DNA of 38,713 nucleotides, from the NCBI GenBank assembly GCA_023248535.1, contig JAHFEJ010000025.1, positions 1 through 38,713 on the forward strand, read 5' to 3'. This DNA is from Nitrospinales bacterium (GTDB taxonomy: Bacteria; Nitrospinota_A; UBA7883; JACRGQ01). Each line of letters starts with the position of its first letter. The first letter of the stretch is position 1. A model generated the notes under the pieces. That model was not told the origin of the DNA. It worked only from the letters and a program-made list of their open reading frames with translations, and ran no database searches. The translations under genes were made by a program, and so were the position numbers. Below, piece by piece: positions 30,567 through 38,713 of the stretch.

Positions 30567-32054
30567 TCAGACCACGAAGCGCCGGACGCGGGGGATCAGC
30601 TCCTCCAGCAGGATTGGCTTGGTAATAAAGTCATCGGCTCCCAGGCTGAACGCCTTTTCCCGCGCGGCGATGTTCGAGTTAGCGGTAATGACCATCGTGG
30701 GAATGAGCTGTGTCTTCGGATTTTTCCGCAGTCGTTCCAACAATTCAAAGCCGTCCATCACCGGCATCATGGCATCGATGATCATCAGGTGGGGAAGGCC
30801 GTTTTCCAGCAGTGCAAGCGCCATTTCGCCGTTTTCCGCATCCAGAATATCCGCCCCAAGGCTTTCCAACAGGCCTTTAAGCATGATGCGCGTCATCCGG
30901 TCATCGTCCACAATAAGGATTTGAGGTTTCACTTCCGGCAGGGCGAGGTAAAAAACGCTGCCGGATCCCGGTCTGCTTTCAGCGCGGATTGTACCGTGAT
31001 GGGCCTGCATGATGTCCTGGGCCAGCGGCATGCCCAGCCCCGTCCCTTTTTCGCCGGCGGTGCCTGTGGTAGTGAATTTTTCCTCGTGCCTGAAAAGTTT
31101 GGCCAATGCCGCCGCGTCCATGCCGACCCCCTTGTCGCGCACGGCAAGAACGCCCGGCTCCTCCCGCGGCGCGAAAATATGGATCGTCCCGCCGGGGTTC
31201 GAGAACTTGATGGCGTTTGAAACAACGTTGAAAAGCGCCTCGCTAAACAGGTTGAGGTCGGCGTAAAGGCGCATGTGCGGGGGGATGTCGTTGGCGATAG
31301 CGACCCCTTTTTTGGCGGCGGCGTGCGCCAGGCGGTCCTTCACCGACATGGCGGCGAAGGCCGCATCGAAAAATCGCGGCTGGGGGATGATGGAGCCGGT
31401 CTGGATGCGGCTGATACTGATAAGCTCTTCCATCAAGGATGACATTTCTTCCACCGTTTCCAGCACCTGTTGCAGCGTCCGGGCGTGGCGGAGGGGGAGC
31501 GGCTCATCCGTATCCATCGCCGCGATTTTGATCCGGGTGCTGACGGATGTGAGGGGGGATTGCAGATCGTGCGCCACAACGGAAAGGAATTTATCTTTCA
31601 GGCGGGTGGCGTCCTCCGCGCGGCGGCGGGCCTCCTTGAGTTCGCTTTCCACATGTTGGCGTTCGATGGCGTAACGGACGGTGTGGGGAAGTATGGCCAT
31701 GCTGTTCTCCCCTTTTATCAGGTAATCCTGCGCTCCCTGGTGCACCGCCTTTATGGAAATTTCTTCGTCGTCGAGGCCGGATAATATGATGACCGGCATA
31801 TCCGGGGCCGCCGCGCGGATCCGAAGCAGCGAGTTGATCCCCTGTTCATCGGGAAGCGCGAGGTCCAGCAACACGGCGGCGAATCGTCTTTTTTCAAGCT
31901 CCAGCAGGGCGAGGGCTTCGGCGAGGCGCTCCACCTGGGTGATTTCGAAGGATATCTTTCCGCTATTGGCAAGGGCTTCCCGCGCCATGTAGGCATCCGC
32001 CGGGTTGTCCTCCACCAGCAGGATGTTGATGATGCTGTCCATCGATTTGCCCAT
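30567..32054 (-). CDS. Hybrid histidine kinase, REC-HisKA-HATPase-REC
   Basis: The 495-residue soluble protein starts at ATG 32054, seven bases after GGAG. The first receiver (about 8-128) has Asp64 in LLDLALPDEQG. The kinase core has His162 in VVAHDLQSPL, N-box around Asn280 (NVVSNAIKFSNPGG), DKGVG (307-311) and GTGLGM (337-342). The second receiver (about 377-495) has DDD, Asp427 in IIDAMMPVMDG and Lys479 (ITKP). There is no membrane segment or sensor domain, so the input is probably phosphorylation of the first receiver by another kinase. It is not part of a visible operon and diverges from the purine permease. Confidence 0.93.
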   Translation of the reverse strand: MGKSMDSIINILLVEDNPADAYMAREALANSGKISFEITQVERLAEALALLELEKRRFAAVLLDLALPDEQGINSLLRIRAAAPDMPVIILSGLDDEEISIKAVHQGAQDYLIKGENSMAILPHTVRYAIERQHVESELKEARRRAEDATRLKDKFLSVVAHDLQSPLTSVSTRIKIAAMDTDEPLPLRHARTLQQVLETVEEMSSLMEELISISRIQTGSIIPQPRFFDAAFAAMSVKDRLAHAAAKKGVAIANDIPPHMRLYADLNLFSEALFNVVSNAIKFSNPGGTIHIFAPREEPGVLAVRDKGVGMDAAALAKLFRHEEKFTTTGTAGEKGTGLGMPLAQDIMQAHHGTIRAESRPGSGSVFYLALPEVKPQILIVDDDRMTRIMLKGLLESLGADILDAENGEMALALLENGLPHLMIIDAMMPVMDGFELLERLRKNPKTQLIPTMVITANSNIAAREKAFSLGADDFITKPILLEELIPRVRRFVV

Positions 32055-32200
32055 TGCCATTCTCCTTATCCCTGCTTTCCCTAACAATATAACCCCCTCC
32101 CGCATGGCATTCAACCCGCGCGGAAAAACGCGCGAAGTCCGTCCGGATGGAAAAAGTATGCTGGAAAGCATCTGTCTGTTAGGGCGGGGGATGCCGGGGG

Positions 32201-32206
32201 TATAAT
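32201..32206 (+). promoter_or_regulatory. -10 box of the purine permease gene
   Basis: A perfect TATAAT ends ten bases before the ATG at 32217, with no convincing -35 box and no Shine-Dalgarno. The predicted leader is about four bases. This leaves no room for a purine riboswitch. Confidence 0.55.
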
Positions 32207-32216
32207 CAATCATCTT

Positions 32217-33557
32217 ATGATTGAGAGATATTTTAAGATTAGGGAACGGGGAAGCAGCCTCTCCACCGAGATGCTGGCGGGGCTGACCACTTTTGCCACG
32301 ATGTCATACGTGATATTCGTGCAACCGGCGGTGCTGGGCGCGGCAGGGATGGATTTCGGATCGGTACTCACCGCCACCTGCCTTTCCGCCGCCTTCGGCT
32401 CTATTCTGATGGGACTGCTGGCAAATCTGCCGATAGCGCAGGCTCCCGGCATGGGGCAGAACTTTTTCTTTGCTTTCACCGTCTGCGGCGTCGCGGCGAT
32501 GGGGGGCTATGGATTCACCTGGCAGCAGGGATTGGGAACGGTGTTCCTGTCGGGGGTGATATTTGCGCTTTTTACGTTGGGGGGGATGCGCGACCGGGTG
32601 ATGCGGGCGATACCAGCCTCGCTCCGGTACGCCATAGGTGCGGGGATCGGCCTGTTCATCGCCTTGATCGGATTTGAATGGGGCGGCGTTGTGACCGCCA
32701 GTCCCGGCACCATGCTGAAGCTGGGACATATCAGCCACGGCCCGGCCCCGATGGTGCTCGCAAGTGTGCTGGTCATCGCCCTGTTCATGGCGTTGCGGGT
32801 GCGGGGGGCCATCCTGATCGGCATCGGCTTCGCCGCCGTCTGGTCGTTACTGGGGGGCTACACCCAGTGGCATGGGCTGGCCGCCATGCCGCCATCAATA
32901 ATGCCAACGCTGATGCAACTCGATCTGAGCGGGGCGCTCAGCCGGCAGCATATCGGCGTTGCGGTTTTCACCTTCACCGTGATGGTGCTGTTTGACAGCA
33001 TCGGCACCATTACCGCCATCGCGCACGAGGCGCAATTGGTGAAAGACGGCGAGATACCAAAAGCGCGGCAAGCGCTGCTTTCGGACGCGGCGGCGACCGT
33101 CGCCGGATCGTTGCTGGGAACCAGCACCGTGACCAGCTATATCGAAAGCTCCACCGGCGTTGCGGAAGGGGGGCGCACCGGCCTCAGCGCGGTGGTGACC
33201 GGCGGCATGTTCCTGTTGGCGCTTTTCATTTATCCGCTGGCGCGGATGATCGGAGGTGGATATGAAATCGCCCCCGGCGTTTTTCTTTATCCGATAATCG
33301 CCCCGGCCATGATCGTGGTCGGCTCTTTCATGGTGCCGCTGGCGGCCCAGGTGGAATGGGAAAATCCGGCCGAGGCGATCCCGGCTTTCCTCACGATGGT
33401 GGCCATGCCGTTCACCTTTTCCATTACCGAGGGGCTGGCGTTCGGCCTCATCGCATACAGCGCGCTGCACCTGGGCATCGGAAGACTGCCGAAAACGCAC
33501 CCGATAATCCATTTGCTCGCGGCGGCATTTTTACTCCGCTATTTCTTCCTCGGATAG
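32217..33557 (+). CDS. NCS2-family purine permease (AzgA/PbuG type)
   Basis: The 446-residue multi-pass membrane protein is likely to import guanine, hypoxanthine or adenine with protons. It shows the AzgA-type start RGSSLSTEMLAGLTTFATMSYVIFVQP, then NLPIAQAPGMGQNFFFAFTV, the central motif ALRYAIGAGIGLFIALIGF-like stretch, VLFDSIGTITAIAHEAQL, and the substrate-region signature LGTSTVTSYIESSTGVAEGGRTGLSAV. About 12-14 helices fit the family. Substrate choice cannot be fixed from sequence. It is followed five bases later by the mini-secretin gene, though the two are not obviously related in function. Confidence 0.93.
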   Translation: MIERYFKIRERGSSLSTEMLAGLTTFATMSYVIFVQPAVLGAAGMDFGSVLTATCLSAAFGSILMGLLANLPIAQAPGMGQNFFFAFTVCGVAAMGGYGFTWQQGLGTVFLSGVIFALFTLGGMRDRVMRAIPASLRYAIGAGIGLFIALIGFEWGGVVTASPGTMLKLGHISHGPAPMVLASVLVIALFMALRVRGAILIGIGFAAVWSLLGGYTQWHGLAAMPPSIMPTLMQLDLSGALSRQHIGVAVFTFTVMVLFDSIGTITAIAHEAQLVKDGEIPKARQALLSDAAATVAGSLLGTSTVTSYIESSTGVAEGGRTGLSAVVTGGMFLLALFIYPLARMIGGGYEIAPGVFLYPIIAPAMIVVGSFMVPLAAQVEWENPAEAIPAFLTMVAMPFTFSITEGLAFGLIAYSALHLGIGRLPKTHPIIHLLAAAFLLRYFFLG

Positions 33558-33562
33558 CAGCC

Positions 33563-34390
33563 ATGCGCATGATGCTTGCCGTGTTGTTATTGATAACGGC
33601 CTTCCGCACCGGTTCCGCGCGGGCCGAAACGCCGGTAGAGGTGTTGACGGTGTTTTACGTCAACGCGGAACCGCTCGTGGAACCGCTTTCAAAACTCCTT
33701 TCAGCGCAGGGGAGAATCGTCGCCGATCCGAAAAGCAATTCCCTCATCGTGCGTGACTCGCCGGCGAATCTTGAAGCAGTGCGGAGGGAACTGAAAAAAC
33801 TCGATGTCCGGCCCCGCCGGGTGCGGATAACAGCCGCACTGATGCCCCGCAACCGGGGGGAAGATTCGGTGCGCTGGTTTTTCAGCACCGGCGATTGGGG
33901 GCAGGGGCATCTCAAGGATGGGCTTGATCTTTTTTTCGGCGTGGAGGGGACGCCGCTGACTGCCGGCAACGGTTTGCCCACGTTCGGGCGGCAGGAGTTG
34001 CTGATCGATGCCGGGGCGGAAGGAAAAATAGTGGTCTCGGACCGCGTGACGGATGCCGCCTTTCTATTCCGCTATGGCATCGCGGAGGGGTACATCGCCC
34101 CGCAGGCCCAATACCGCGATATCGGCACGGCCATCACCGTCACCTGCACAGTAACCGCGTCGGGCGGGGTGGAAGTGACGCTCACCCCCACTGTTCTTCG
34201 ATTGGATGGGGGCAGTCCCATCCTCTTCCAAAAGGCTCATACGCTGGCGGTGCTGGAGCCGGGAAAGGCTCTTGTGCTTGGGGGCAATCAGAACGATCCC
34301 GAAAGTTTCGGCGCGCGGTTTTTAACGGTGTTCATGCCTGATGGCACATCGCAAAAGGCGCTGCTTTTGATGACCGCCAAGGCCGAGTAG
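33563..34390 (+). CDS. Secretin-like periplasmic protein (mini-secretin)
   Basis: The 275-residue protein begins with a signal peptide (cleavage after ARA at about residue 21). Residues about 26-95 match a secretin N1/NolW-type domain (VNAEPLVEPLSKLLSAQGRIVADPKSNSLIVRD, then LKKLDVRPRRVRITA). The rest resembles only the early part of the secretin domain, ending with GKALVLGGNQNDPESFG and a beta-rich tail. It is far shorter than GspD or PilQ, so it may not form a full outer-membrane channel. The start is ATG 33563, five bases after the permease stop. It may work with the GspL/GspM-like proteins encoded at 26-28 kb. Confidence 0.75.
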   Translation: MRMMLAVLLLITAFRTGSARAETPVEVLTVFYVNAEPLVEPLSKLLSAQGRIVADPKSNSLIVRDSPANLEAVRRELKKLDVRPRRVRITAALMPRNRGEDSVRWFFSTGDWGQGHLKDGLDLFFGVEGTPLTAGNGLPTFGRQELLIDAGAEGKIVVSDRVTDAAFLFRYGIAEGYIAPQAQYRDIGTAITVTCTVTASGGVEVTLTPTVLRLDGGSPILFQKAHTLAVLEPGKALVLGGNQNDPESFGARFLTVFMPDGTSQKALLLMTAKAE

Positions 34391-34425
34391 GCCGGATTAT
34401 CCCGGATTTCCGACCTGCCATTCCG

Positions 34426-35265
34426 CTATTGGCGGTGTTGGGGATGCGGGCGATGGTGTTGCGGCGGGGCTTCGTCTTTCACCACATGTTTCGAGATGAT
34501 GCGGGTGATTGATTTTGCATGGCCTGTTTTGGGATCCAGTTCCACGATGACGGCGTTCATCACCGCTTCCCCTTTCGCCACCTCCATGAAGCGGTGTGGG
34601 ATGCGGGTGTGGAACCGCTGTAACGCTTCGTGTTTGTTCAGGCCGATGACCGATTCAATGGGGCCGGCCATGCCGACATCGGTGATATAAGCGGTTTGGC
34701 CGGTTAACAGCCGTTCGTCGGCGGTCGGCACATGGGTGTGCGTTCCCAGCACGGCGGTCACGCGGCCGTCAAGATAGTATCCCATGGCCTGCTTCTCGCT
34801 ACTTGCCTCGGCATGGAAATCGACAAAAATAATATTGGTCTCGCTTCGTACCTTTTGAAGCTGCTCGTCGGCTCCACGGAACGGGTCGTCGTAAAAGTCC
34901 ATGAACACGCGCCCGATGAGGTTGATGACCCCGATGGAAACACCGTCTTTGACATACACCCCCGCGCCACGTCCCGGCACCTGATTAGGGGGGTAATTGG
35001 CGGGGCGGAGGATCCGTTTATCCTCTTCCAGCAGTTTCAGCGCGACCTTTTTATCCCACACATGGTTGCCTGTGGTGAGCACGTCGACACCGGCATCGAA
35101 CATCTCCTGCGCGGTTTCCTTGGTGAGGCCGAAACCGCCGGCGAGGTTTTCGCCGTTGGCGATAACAAAGCCGATCTTATAAAAATCGATGGTCTTGGGA
35201 AGGAGGTTTTTAACCGCCTCCCGCCCGATCCTGCCGATGACATCGCCGATAAAAAGAACTTTCAT
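34426..35265 (-). CDS. ymdB: YmdB-family metallophosphoesterase
   Basis: The 279-residue cytoplasmic enzyme belongs to the YmdB/TIGR00282 phosphodiesterases, reported to act on cyclic nucleotides and to affect gene expression together with RNase Y in Bacillus. Metal-binding motifs are GDVIGRIGRE (7-16), ANGENLAGG (36-44), TGNHVWDKK, DFHAEASSEK and GTHTHVPTADER. A His/Pro-rich tail (APPQHHRPHPQHRQ) is unusual. It starts 26 bases after the rny stop, and rny-ymdB is a recurring pair. Confidence 0.93.
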   Translation of the reverse strand: MKVLFIGDVIGRIGREAVKNLLPKTIDFYKIGFVIANGENLAGGFGLTKETAQEMFDAGVDVLTTGNHVWDKKVALKLLEEDKRILRPANYPPNQVPGRGAGVYVKDGVSIGVINLIGRVFMDFYDDPFRGADEQLQKVRSETNIIFVDFHAEASSEKQAMGYYLDGRVTAVLGTHTHVPTADERLLTGQTAYITDVGMAGPIESVIGLNKHEALQRFHTRIPHRFMEVAKGEAVMNAVIVELDPKTGHAKSITRIISKHVVKDEAPPQHHRPHPQHRQ

Positions 35266-35291
35266 GCTGTATCCGTGCCGCCTGTTGTTTG

Positions 35292-36845
35292 TTATTTCGC
35301 TATTTCGGTCACGCGCGTTTCGCGTATGACGGTCACTTTGATCTCGCCGGGATACGACATCTCGGTTTCGATCTTTTTGGCGATGTCTTTTGCCAGCAGG
35401 AACGTCGCGCCGTCGCCGATGGTCTCGGGCACCACGGTGACGCGTATTTCGCGGCCGGCCTGTATGGCAAAGGTTTTTTCCACCCCCTTGAAGGAGTTGG
35501 CGATCTCCTCAAGCTGTTGCAGGCGTTTCACATACGCCTCCAGCATTTCGGTGCGCGCCCCGGGGCGCGACGCCGAAAGGCTGTCTGCCGCCGCCACGAG
35601 GGTGGCGATGACGGTTTCCGCTTCGATGTCTTCGTGATGGCTGCCGATGGCGTTCACCACGATCGGTTTTTCGTTATAGCGCCGCGCGAAGTCCGCGCCG
35701 ATGGCGGCGTGCGAACCTTCGATCTCGTGGGTGGCCGCTTTGCCGATATCGTGCAACAGGCCGCAGCGGCGGGCGACCTTCGGGTCGAGTCCCAACTCCA
35801 CCGCCATCATGCCGGCGAGGAAGGCGACCTCTACGGAGTGAAGCAGCACGTTCTGCGAATAGGAGGTGCGGTACTTGAGGCGCCCCAGCAGCTTGATGAG
35901 TTCGGGGTGCACCTGGTCGGCCCCCACTTCCATGACCGCTTTTTCACCCGCTTCCACAATGACCTTGTCGAGGTCTTTGCGCACCTTATTGACAACGTCT
36001 TCAATGCGGGCGGGGTGGATGCGTCCGTCGGCGATGAGGCGCTCCAATGAAAGGCGGGCCACTTCCCGCTTGATCGGGTCGAAGCTGGAGAGGATGACCG
36101 CTTCAGGGGTGTCATCGATGATGAGGTCGACCCCGGTGGCCTGTTCGATCGCTTTGATGTTGCGCCCTTCGCGGCCGATGATGCGCCCCTTCATCTCGTC
36201 GCCTTGCAGCGACACGACCGACACGGTCGATTCCGCCACGGTATCGGCGGCGCAGCGCTGGATGGCGATGCTGATGATCCGCTGGGCTTTTTTATTGGCT
36301 TCGGCGATGGCCTCTTCCTCGATCTTTTTCATCAGGATGCCGCATTCGTTGCGGGTGGTTTGCAGCAAGCGTTCTTTCAGGTCGGCCTTGGCCTCTTCCT
36401 GCGACATGGCCGCGATGTGTTCCAGCTTGCGTATCTGTTCCTGCAGCAGGGATTCGTAGCGCCCTTCGGCCTCGCGCGATTTTTCCATCTGGCGCTTGAG
36501 GTCCTGATCCTGCTTTTCCATCTCCCGCTCGCGCTGTTCAACCTGATCCATCTTTTTGTCCAGCTGGCTTTGGCGTTGCTGGAGGCGCCGGTCGGCCTGT
36601 TCGCGGTCTTTCTTGGCTTCGCGCACCTCGCGGTCAAATTCGTTGCGGGCCTTGAGGATGAGATCCTTGGATTCCAGCTTCGCATCCTTGACGATGCTGG
36701 CGGCTTCTTTGCGGGCGTTATTGATGAACGTATCCGCCTTTTGTTTGGCATCGGCCGCTTTGTTCCGCTCGATCAGAATGCTGATGCCGACGCCGATGCC
36801 GATACCCACGGCGCCAATAACCGCGTAAATGATGAACTCGTTCAT
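35292..36845 (-). CDS. rny: Ribonuclease Y
   Basis: The 517-residue membrane-anchored endoribonuclease starts mRNA decay. It has an N-terminal membrane helix (about 3-25), a long charged coiled coil (about 30-190), a KH domain with [19 protein letters not shown] (about 218-236), and an HD domain with LLHDIGKA (about 364-371) and later [15 protein letters not shown]. Length is the family norm. I start at ATG 36845, about five bases after AAGGA; the TTG seven codons upstream is less likely. It forms an operon with ymdB. Confidence 0.96.
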   Translation of the reverse strand: MNEFIIYAVIGAVGIGIGVGISILIERNKAADAKQKADTFINNARKEAASIVKDAKLESKDLILKARNEFDREVREAKKDREQADRRLQQRQSQLDKKMDQVEQREREMEKQDQDLKRQMEKSREAEGRYESLLQEQIRKLEHIAAMSQEEAKADLKERLLQTTRNECGILMKKIEEEAIAEANKKAQRIISIAIQRCAADTVAESTVSVVSLQGDEMKGRIIGREGRNIKAIEQATGVDLIIDDTPEAVILSSFDPIKREVARLSLERLIADGRIHPARIEDVVNKVRKDLDKVIVEAGEKAVMEVGADQVHPELIKLLGRLKYRTSYSQNVLLHSVEVAFLAGMMAVELGLDPKVARRCGLLHDIGKAATHEIEGSHAAIGADFARRYNEKPIVVNAIGSHHEDIEAETVIATLVAAADSLSASRPGARTEMLEAYVKRLQQLEEIANSFKGVEKTFAIQAGREIRVTVVPETIGDGATFLLAKDIAKKIETEMSYPGEIKVTVIRETRVTEIAK

Positions 36846-36926
36846 ACCGTTCCTTTTCCCTTCCAATTAAACGCCAAAAAGGGGCGCACCTTGCATGCGG
36901 CGGAAGGAACAGACTGCGGCGGACGG

Positions 36927-37328
36927 TTATCGTGAAATAAGCGGTTGCACCGGCCCCGATGTGTTCGGGCTGGTATCACGAAAAATCGGTTGCAACCCCG
37001 GCCGGGCGGAGGGGCGGCGTGTGAACGCCACCGTGGCATTGAGAGCGCGAGCCGGAATACCTGGCGTCATCGGCGTGGCAATTACAGCCGATACGGCACG
37101 GGAAAAAGTCTGGATAACCGTCTGAGAGCAAGTCCGTTCACCGCCGCAAACCTTTTGTACCTTGATAACGGAGAGCGGCCGCGCTAAACGCACTGAAAAA
37201 GCAAGCATCATAACCGACAACGTAAGAAAAAATTCAATCACGGTTATTCCGCCAACTTGTGCGTTTGTTTCAGCCATTCCCGCCACCAAAGGCTTACGGG
37301 TGTTTTTTAACTTCAGGTAAATTACCAT
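36927..37328 (-). CDS. Prepilin-like protein (type IV pilin/pseudopilin N-terminus)
   Basis: The 133-residue protein from ATG 37328 has GGGAG just upstream. An in-frame ATG at 37277 is an alternative. The core is GG-ITVIEFFLTLSVMMLAFSV: a glycine processing site followed by a hydrophobic helix with Glu at position +5. This is the hallmark of prepilins cut by prepilin peptidase. The remaining 90 residues are polar with two cysteines and could form a small pseudopilin or TadE-like head. No cluster of pilin genes is adjacent; the GspL/GspM-like genes and mini-secretin lie up to 11 kb away. It ends 81 bases upstream of rny. Confidence 0.6.
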   Translation of the reverse strand: MVIYLKLKNTRKPLVAGMAETNAQVGGITVIEFFLTLSVMMLAFSVRLARPLSVIKVQKVCGGERTCSQTVIQTFSRAVSAVIATPMTPGIPARALNATVAFTRRPSARPGLQPIFRDTSPNTSGPVQPLISR

Positions 37329-37385
37329 ACTCTCCCGGTGAACTCAAGAGTAACTATCGATTTTATAGCAGGTTCGGGTGTGCCG

Positions 37386-37427
37386 GGGAAAAAGGGACTC
37401 CGGCTGACGGGGGAGCGTCAGCCGGAG
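37386..37427 (-). terminator. Rho-independent terminator of the GH57 gene
   Basis: A perfect 12-bp stem (37398-37409 with 37416-37427; CTCCGGCTGACG arm) with a 6-base loop is followed on the minus strand by CCCTTTTT. A second imperfect hairpin (37440-37466) lies between it and the gene end at 37483. Confidence 0.85.
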
Positions 37428-37482
37428 GGGAAGAGGGACAATCCCGCCGGAGAACCCGGCAGGATTGGATTTGGGATCCTTA

Positions 37483-38713
37483 TCAGGCGTATACCCGGAA
37501 ATCGATCTCCGGGAAAATGTTGTCCAGCGATTCGACCCGCTCAAGCCATTCGTAATCTATCTGTCCGCTTTCGGTCTGGTCGGCAAGCCGGTTGAAGCGC
37601 GAGATGTGATCGTTGGTACGCTTCACGGCATATTCGACCATCGTGCCGGTCTTCATGATAAAGGCCCAGTCCGATGCCTGCGCCAGCAAAAGCTCGCGCG
37701 CCGCCTGATTCAGCAGCCGCTCCTTGCCGTTCGCGGTATTCCGGTGTTGCTGCGCCATGGACACCATCCGCTCGGCGGCCCGGATCAGGTGCGGGTAAAC
37801 CCAGTCGTTGCTTCCTTCCAGCCAGACCTCGTTGTAGCCTTTGTAGCCCCACGAGCACATGGGGGGCTGGCAGACCTGGTTGCGGGGAAATTCCTGCAGG
37901 TATTCCGATGGCGTGATCGTCTTGAATACGTTCTGGTCGTAGTTGATTTTCCGCAGAAGGAAATTTATCCATTCCGGCCCTTCGTACCACCAGTGGCCGT
38001 ACAGTTCCGCGTCGTACGGGGCGACGATGATGGGCGGTTTGCCCCCCATCACGCCATGCAGGTGTTCGATCTGCTTCTCGCGGTTATACATGAAATTCCC
38101 GGCGTGCGATGCGGCCTTTTCAAGGGCGGCGTACTGGTTGTACGGCTCCTTGTGGTTGCTCGTGCCGGTTATCTTGTAATACTTGAGGCCGGTCATTTTC
38201 CGCAATCCGTTCGGCTGGATGTAGGGTTTCACGTACTCAAAGTCGAGGTCGTATCCCACATCGCGGTAGAACTCGCGGTAATCGTAATCGCCCGGATACC
38301 CTTCAACCGAGCTCCAGACCTGCTTGCTGCTTTCAACGTCGCGCGCAAACGCGGCTACGCCCGCGGGGGTGTAGACGGGCGCATAGACGCCGTATTTCGG
38401 CCGCGGTGCGGCGTGCAGCACCCCGTGGGTATCCGTCACGAACCAGCGGATGCCTTCCTCTTTCAGGAGGCTCTCAACGCCGGGGTAGTATGCGCACTCC
38501 GGCAGCCAGATGCCGCGCGGGCGGCGGCCGAAGTGTTTTTCGTAGTGTTGCGCCGCCACCCGTATCTGGGCGCGAACGGCATTCGGCACGCTCTGCATCA
38601 GCGGCAGAAAGCCGTGGGTGGCCCCCACCGTGATAATTTCCAGCACCCCTTTATCCTGGAATTCCTTAAAGGCGGTCACCAAGTTGCAGCCATAGCGCTG
38701 GGCGAAAAGGTCG
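37483..38713 (-). CDS. GH57 family glucan-branching enzyme (DUF1957 type), N-terminus beyond window
   Basis: At least 410 C-terminal residues are present; the frame stays open to the right edge, so the start lies outside. The enzyme would introduce alpha-1,6 branches into glycogen-like glucans. Catalytic regions are visible: WLPECAYYPG with the nucleophile Glu, and PYDAELYGHWWYEGPEW with the acid/base Asp. EIITVGATHGFLPLMQ is an earlier conserved block. The C-terminal part (about the last 100 residues) is helical, as in the Thermococcus-type branching enzymes. A strong terminator follows. Separation from GH57 amylases rests on overall pattern only. Confidence 0.9.
   Translation of the reverse strand, partial: DLFAQRYGCNLVTAFKEFQDKGVLEIITVGATHGFLPLMQSVPNAVRAQIRVAAQHYEKHFGRRPRGIWLPECAYYPGVESLLKEEGIRWFVTDTHGVLHAAPRPKYGVYAPVYTPAGVAAFARDVESSKQVWSSVEGYPGDYDYREFYRDVGYDLDFEYVKPYIQPNGLRKMTGLKYYKITGTSNHKEPYNQYAALEKAASHAGNFMYNREKQIEHLHGVMGGKPPIIVAPYDAELYGHWWYEGPEWINFLLRKINYDQNVFKTITPSEYLQEFPRNQVCQPPMCSWGYKGYNEVWLEGSNDWVYPHLIRAAERMVSMAQQHRNTANGKERLLNQAARELLLAQASDWAFIMKTGTMVEYAVKRTNDHISRFNRLADQTESGQIDYEWLERVESLDNIFPEIDFRVYA

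Noticed and set aside
32165-32216. Purine riboswitch upstream of the purine permease
   Set aside because: The -10 box lies ten bases before the start codon, so no leader exists to hold an aptamer, and no purine-riboswitch core is visible.

Overview
The window looks like a chromosomal stretch from a GC-rich, Gram-negative-type bacterium. Evidence for an outer membrane and periplasm comes from a lipobox lipoprotein, a periplasmic-type isoaspartyl methyltransferase, GspL/GspM-like and secretin-like proteins, and a PstS with a classical signal peptide. It appears to make menaquinone by the futalosine route (mqnE, mqnA), uses RNase Y (rny with ymdB), and carries a GH57 glucan-branching enzyme. This mix fits lineages such as Desulfobacterota, Nitrospirota or Nitrospinota. 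The sequence alone does not let me name the phylum.

Layout. 1-47: start of an IS110-type transposase on the minus strand, cut by the window edge. 48-2444: repeat-rich DNA around an RCC1-propeller lipoprotein whose 5' coding end carries eight TCAG repeats. 2445-2882: small unknown protein. 3070-12716: complete phosphate cluster pstS-pstC-pstA-pstB-phoU-phoB-phoR, with an 11-bp-phased Pho box before pstS and palindromic repeat elements inserted between pstS/pstC and pstA/pstB. 12791-15768 (minus): a degenerate membrane spermidine-synthase-like protein and an exported PCMT. 15819-16000: a 9-bp periodic tract. 16116-17353: arsenic regulator and arsenite methyltransferase. 17364-21218 (minus): a signalling cluster with a CheY-like protein, a CheA whose domains are in permuted order, a double-receiver protein and a small membrane protein. 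21425-23961: ppa, mqnE, mqnA. 23996-26051 (minus): a rubredoxin-PsiE fusion, a small Cys-containing protein and a ferredoxin-MBL fusion. 26220-29672: gspL/gspM-like genes leading into rimP-nusA. 29686-30468: gmhA (minus) divergent from a structured RNA, possibly 6S. 30567-34390: hybrid histidine kinase (minus), AzgA-type purine permease, mini-secretin. 34426-38713 (minus): ymdB, rny, a prepilin-like protein, and a GH57 enzyme that runs off the right edge.

How the genes connect. The Pst/Pho cluster is a self-contained phosphate sensing and import unit. mqnE and mqnA are adjacent steps of one pathway. arsR and arsM overlap and probably form an autoregulated arsenic detoxification unit. gspL, gspM, the mini-secretin and the prepilin-like gene suggest a type II secretion or type IV pilus-like machine whose genes are scattered among housekeeping operons.

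Most notable observations are the permuted CheA, a possible phase-variable lipoprotein, hairpin repeats whose stems covary between copies, several promoters whose -10 box abuts the start codon (leaderless or nearly leaderless mRNAs), the rubredoxin-PsiE fusion, and the 6S-like RNA sharing a palindromic control region with gmhA. No tRNA, rRNA or CRISPR array was recognised.
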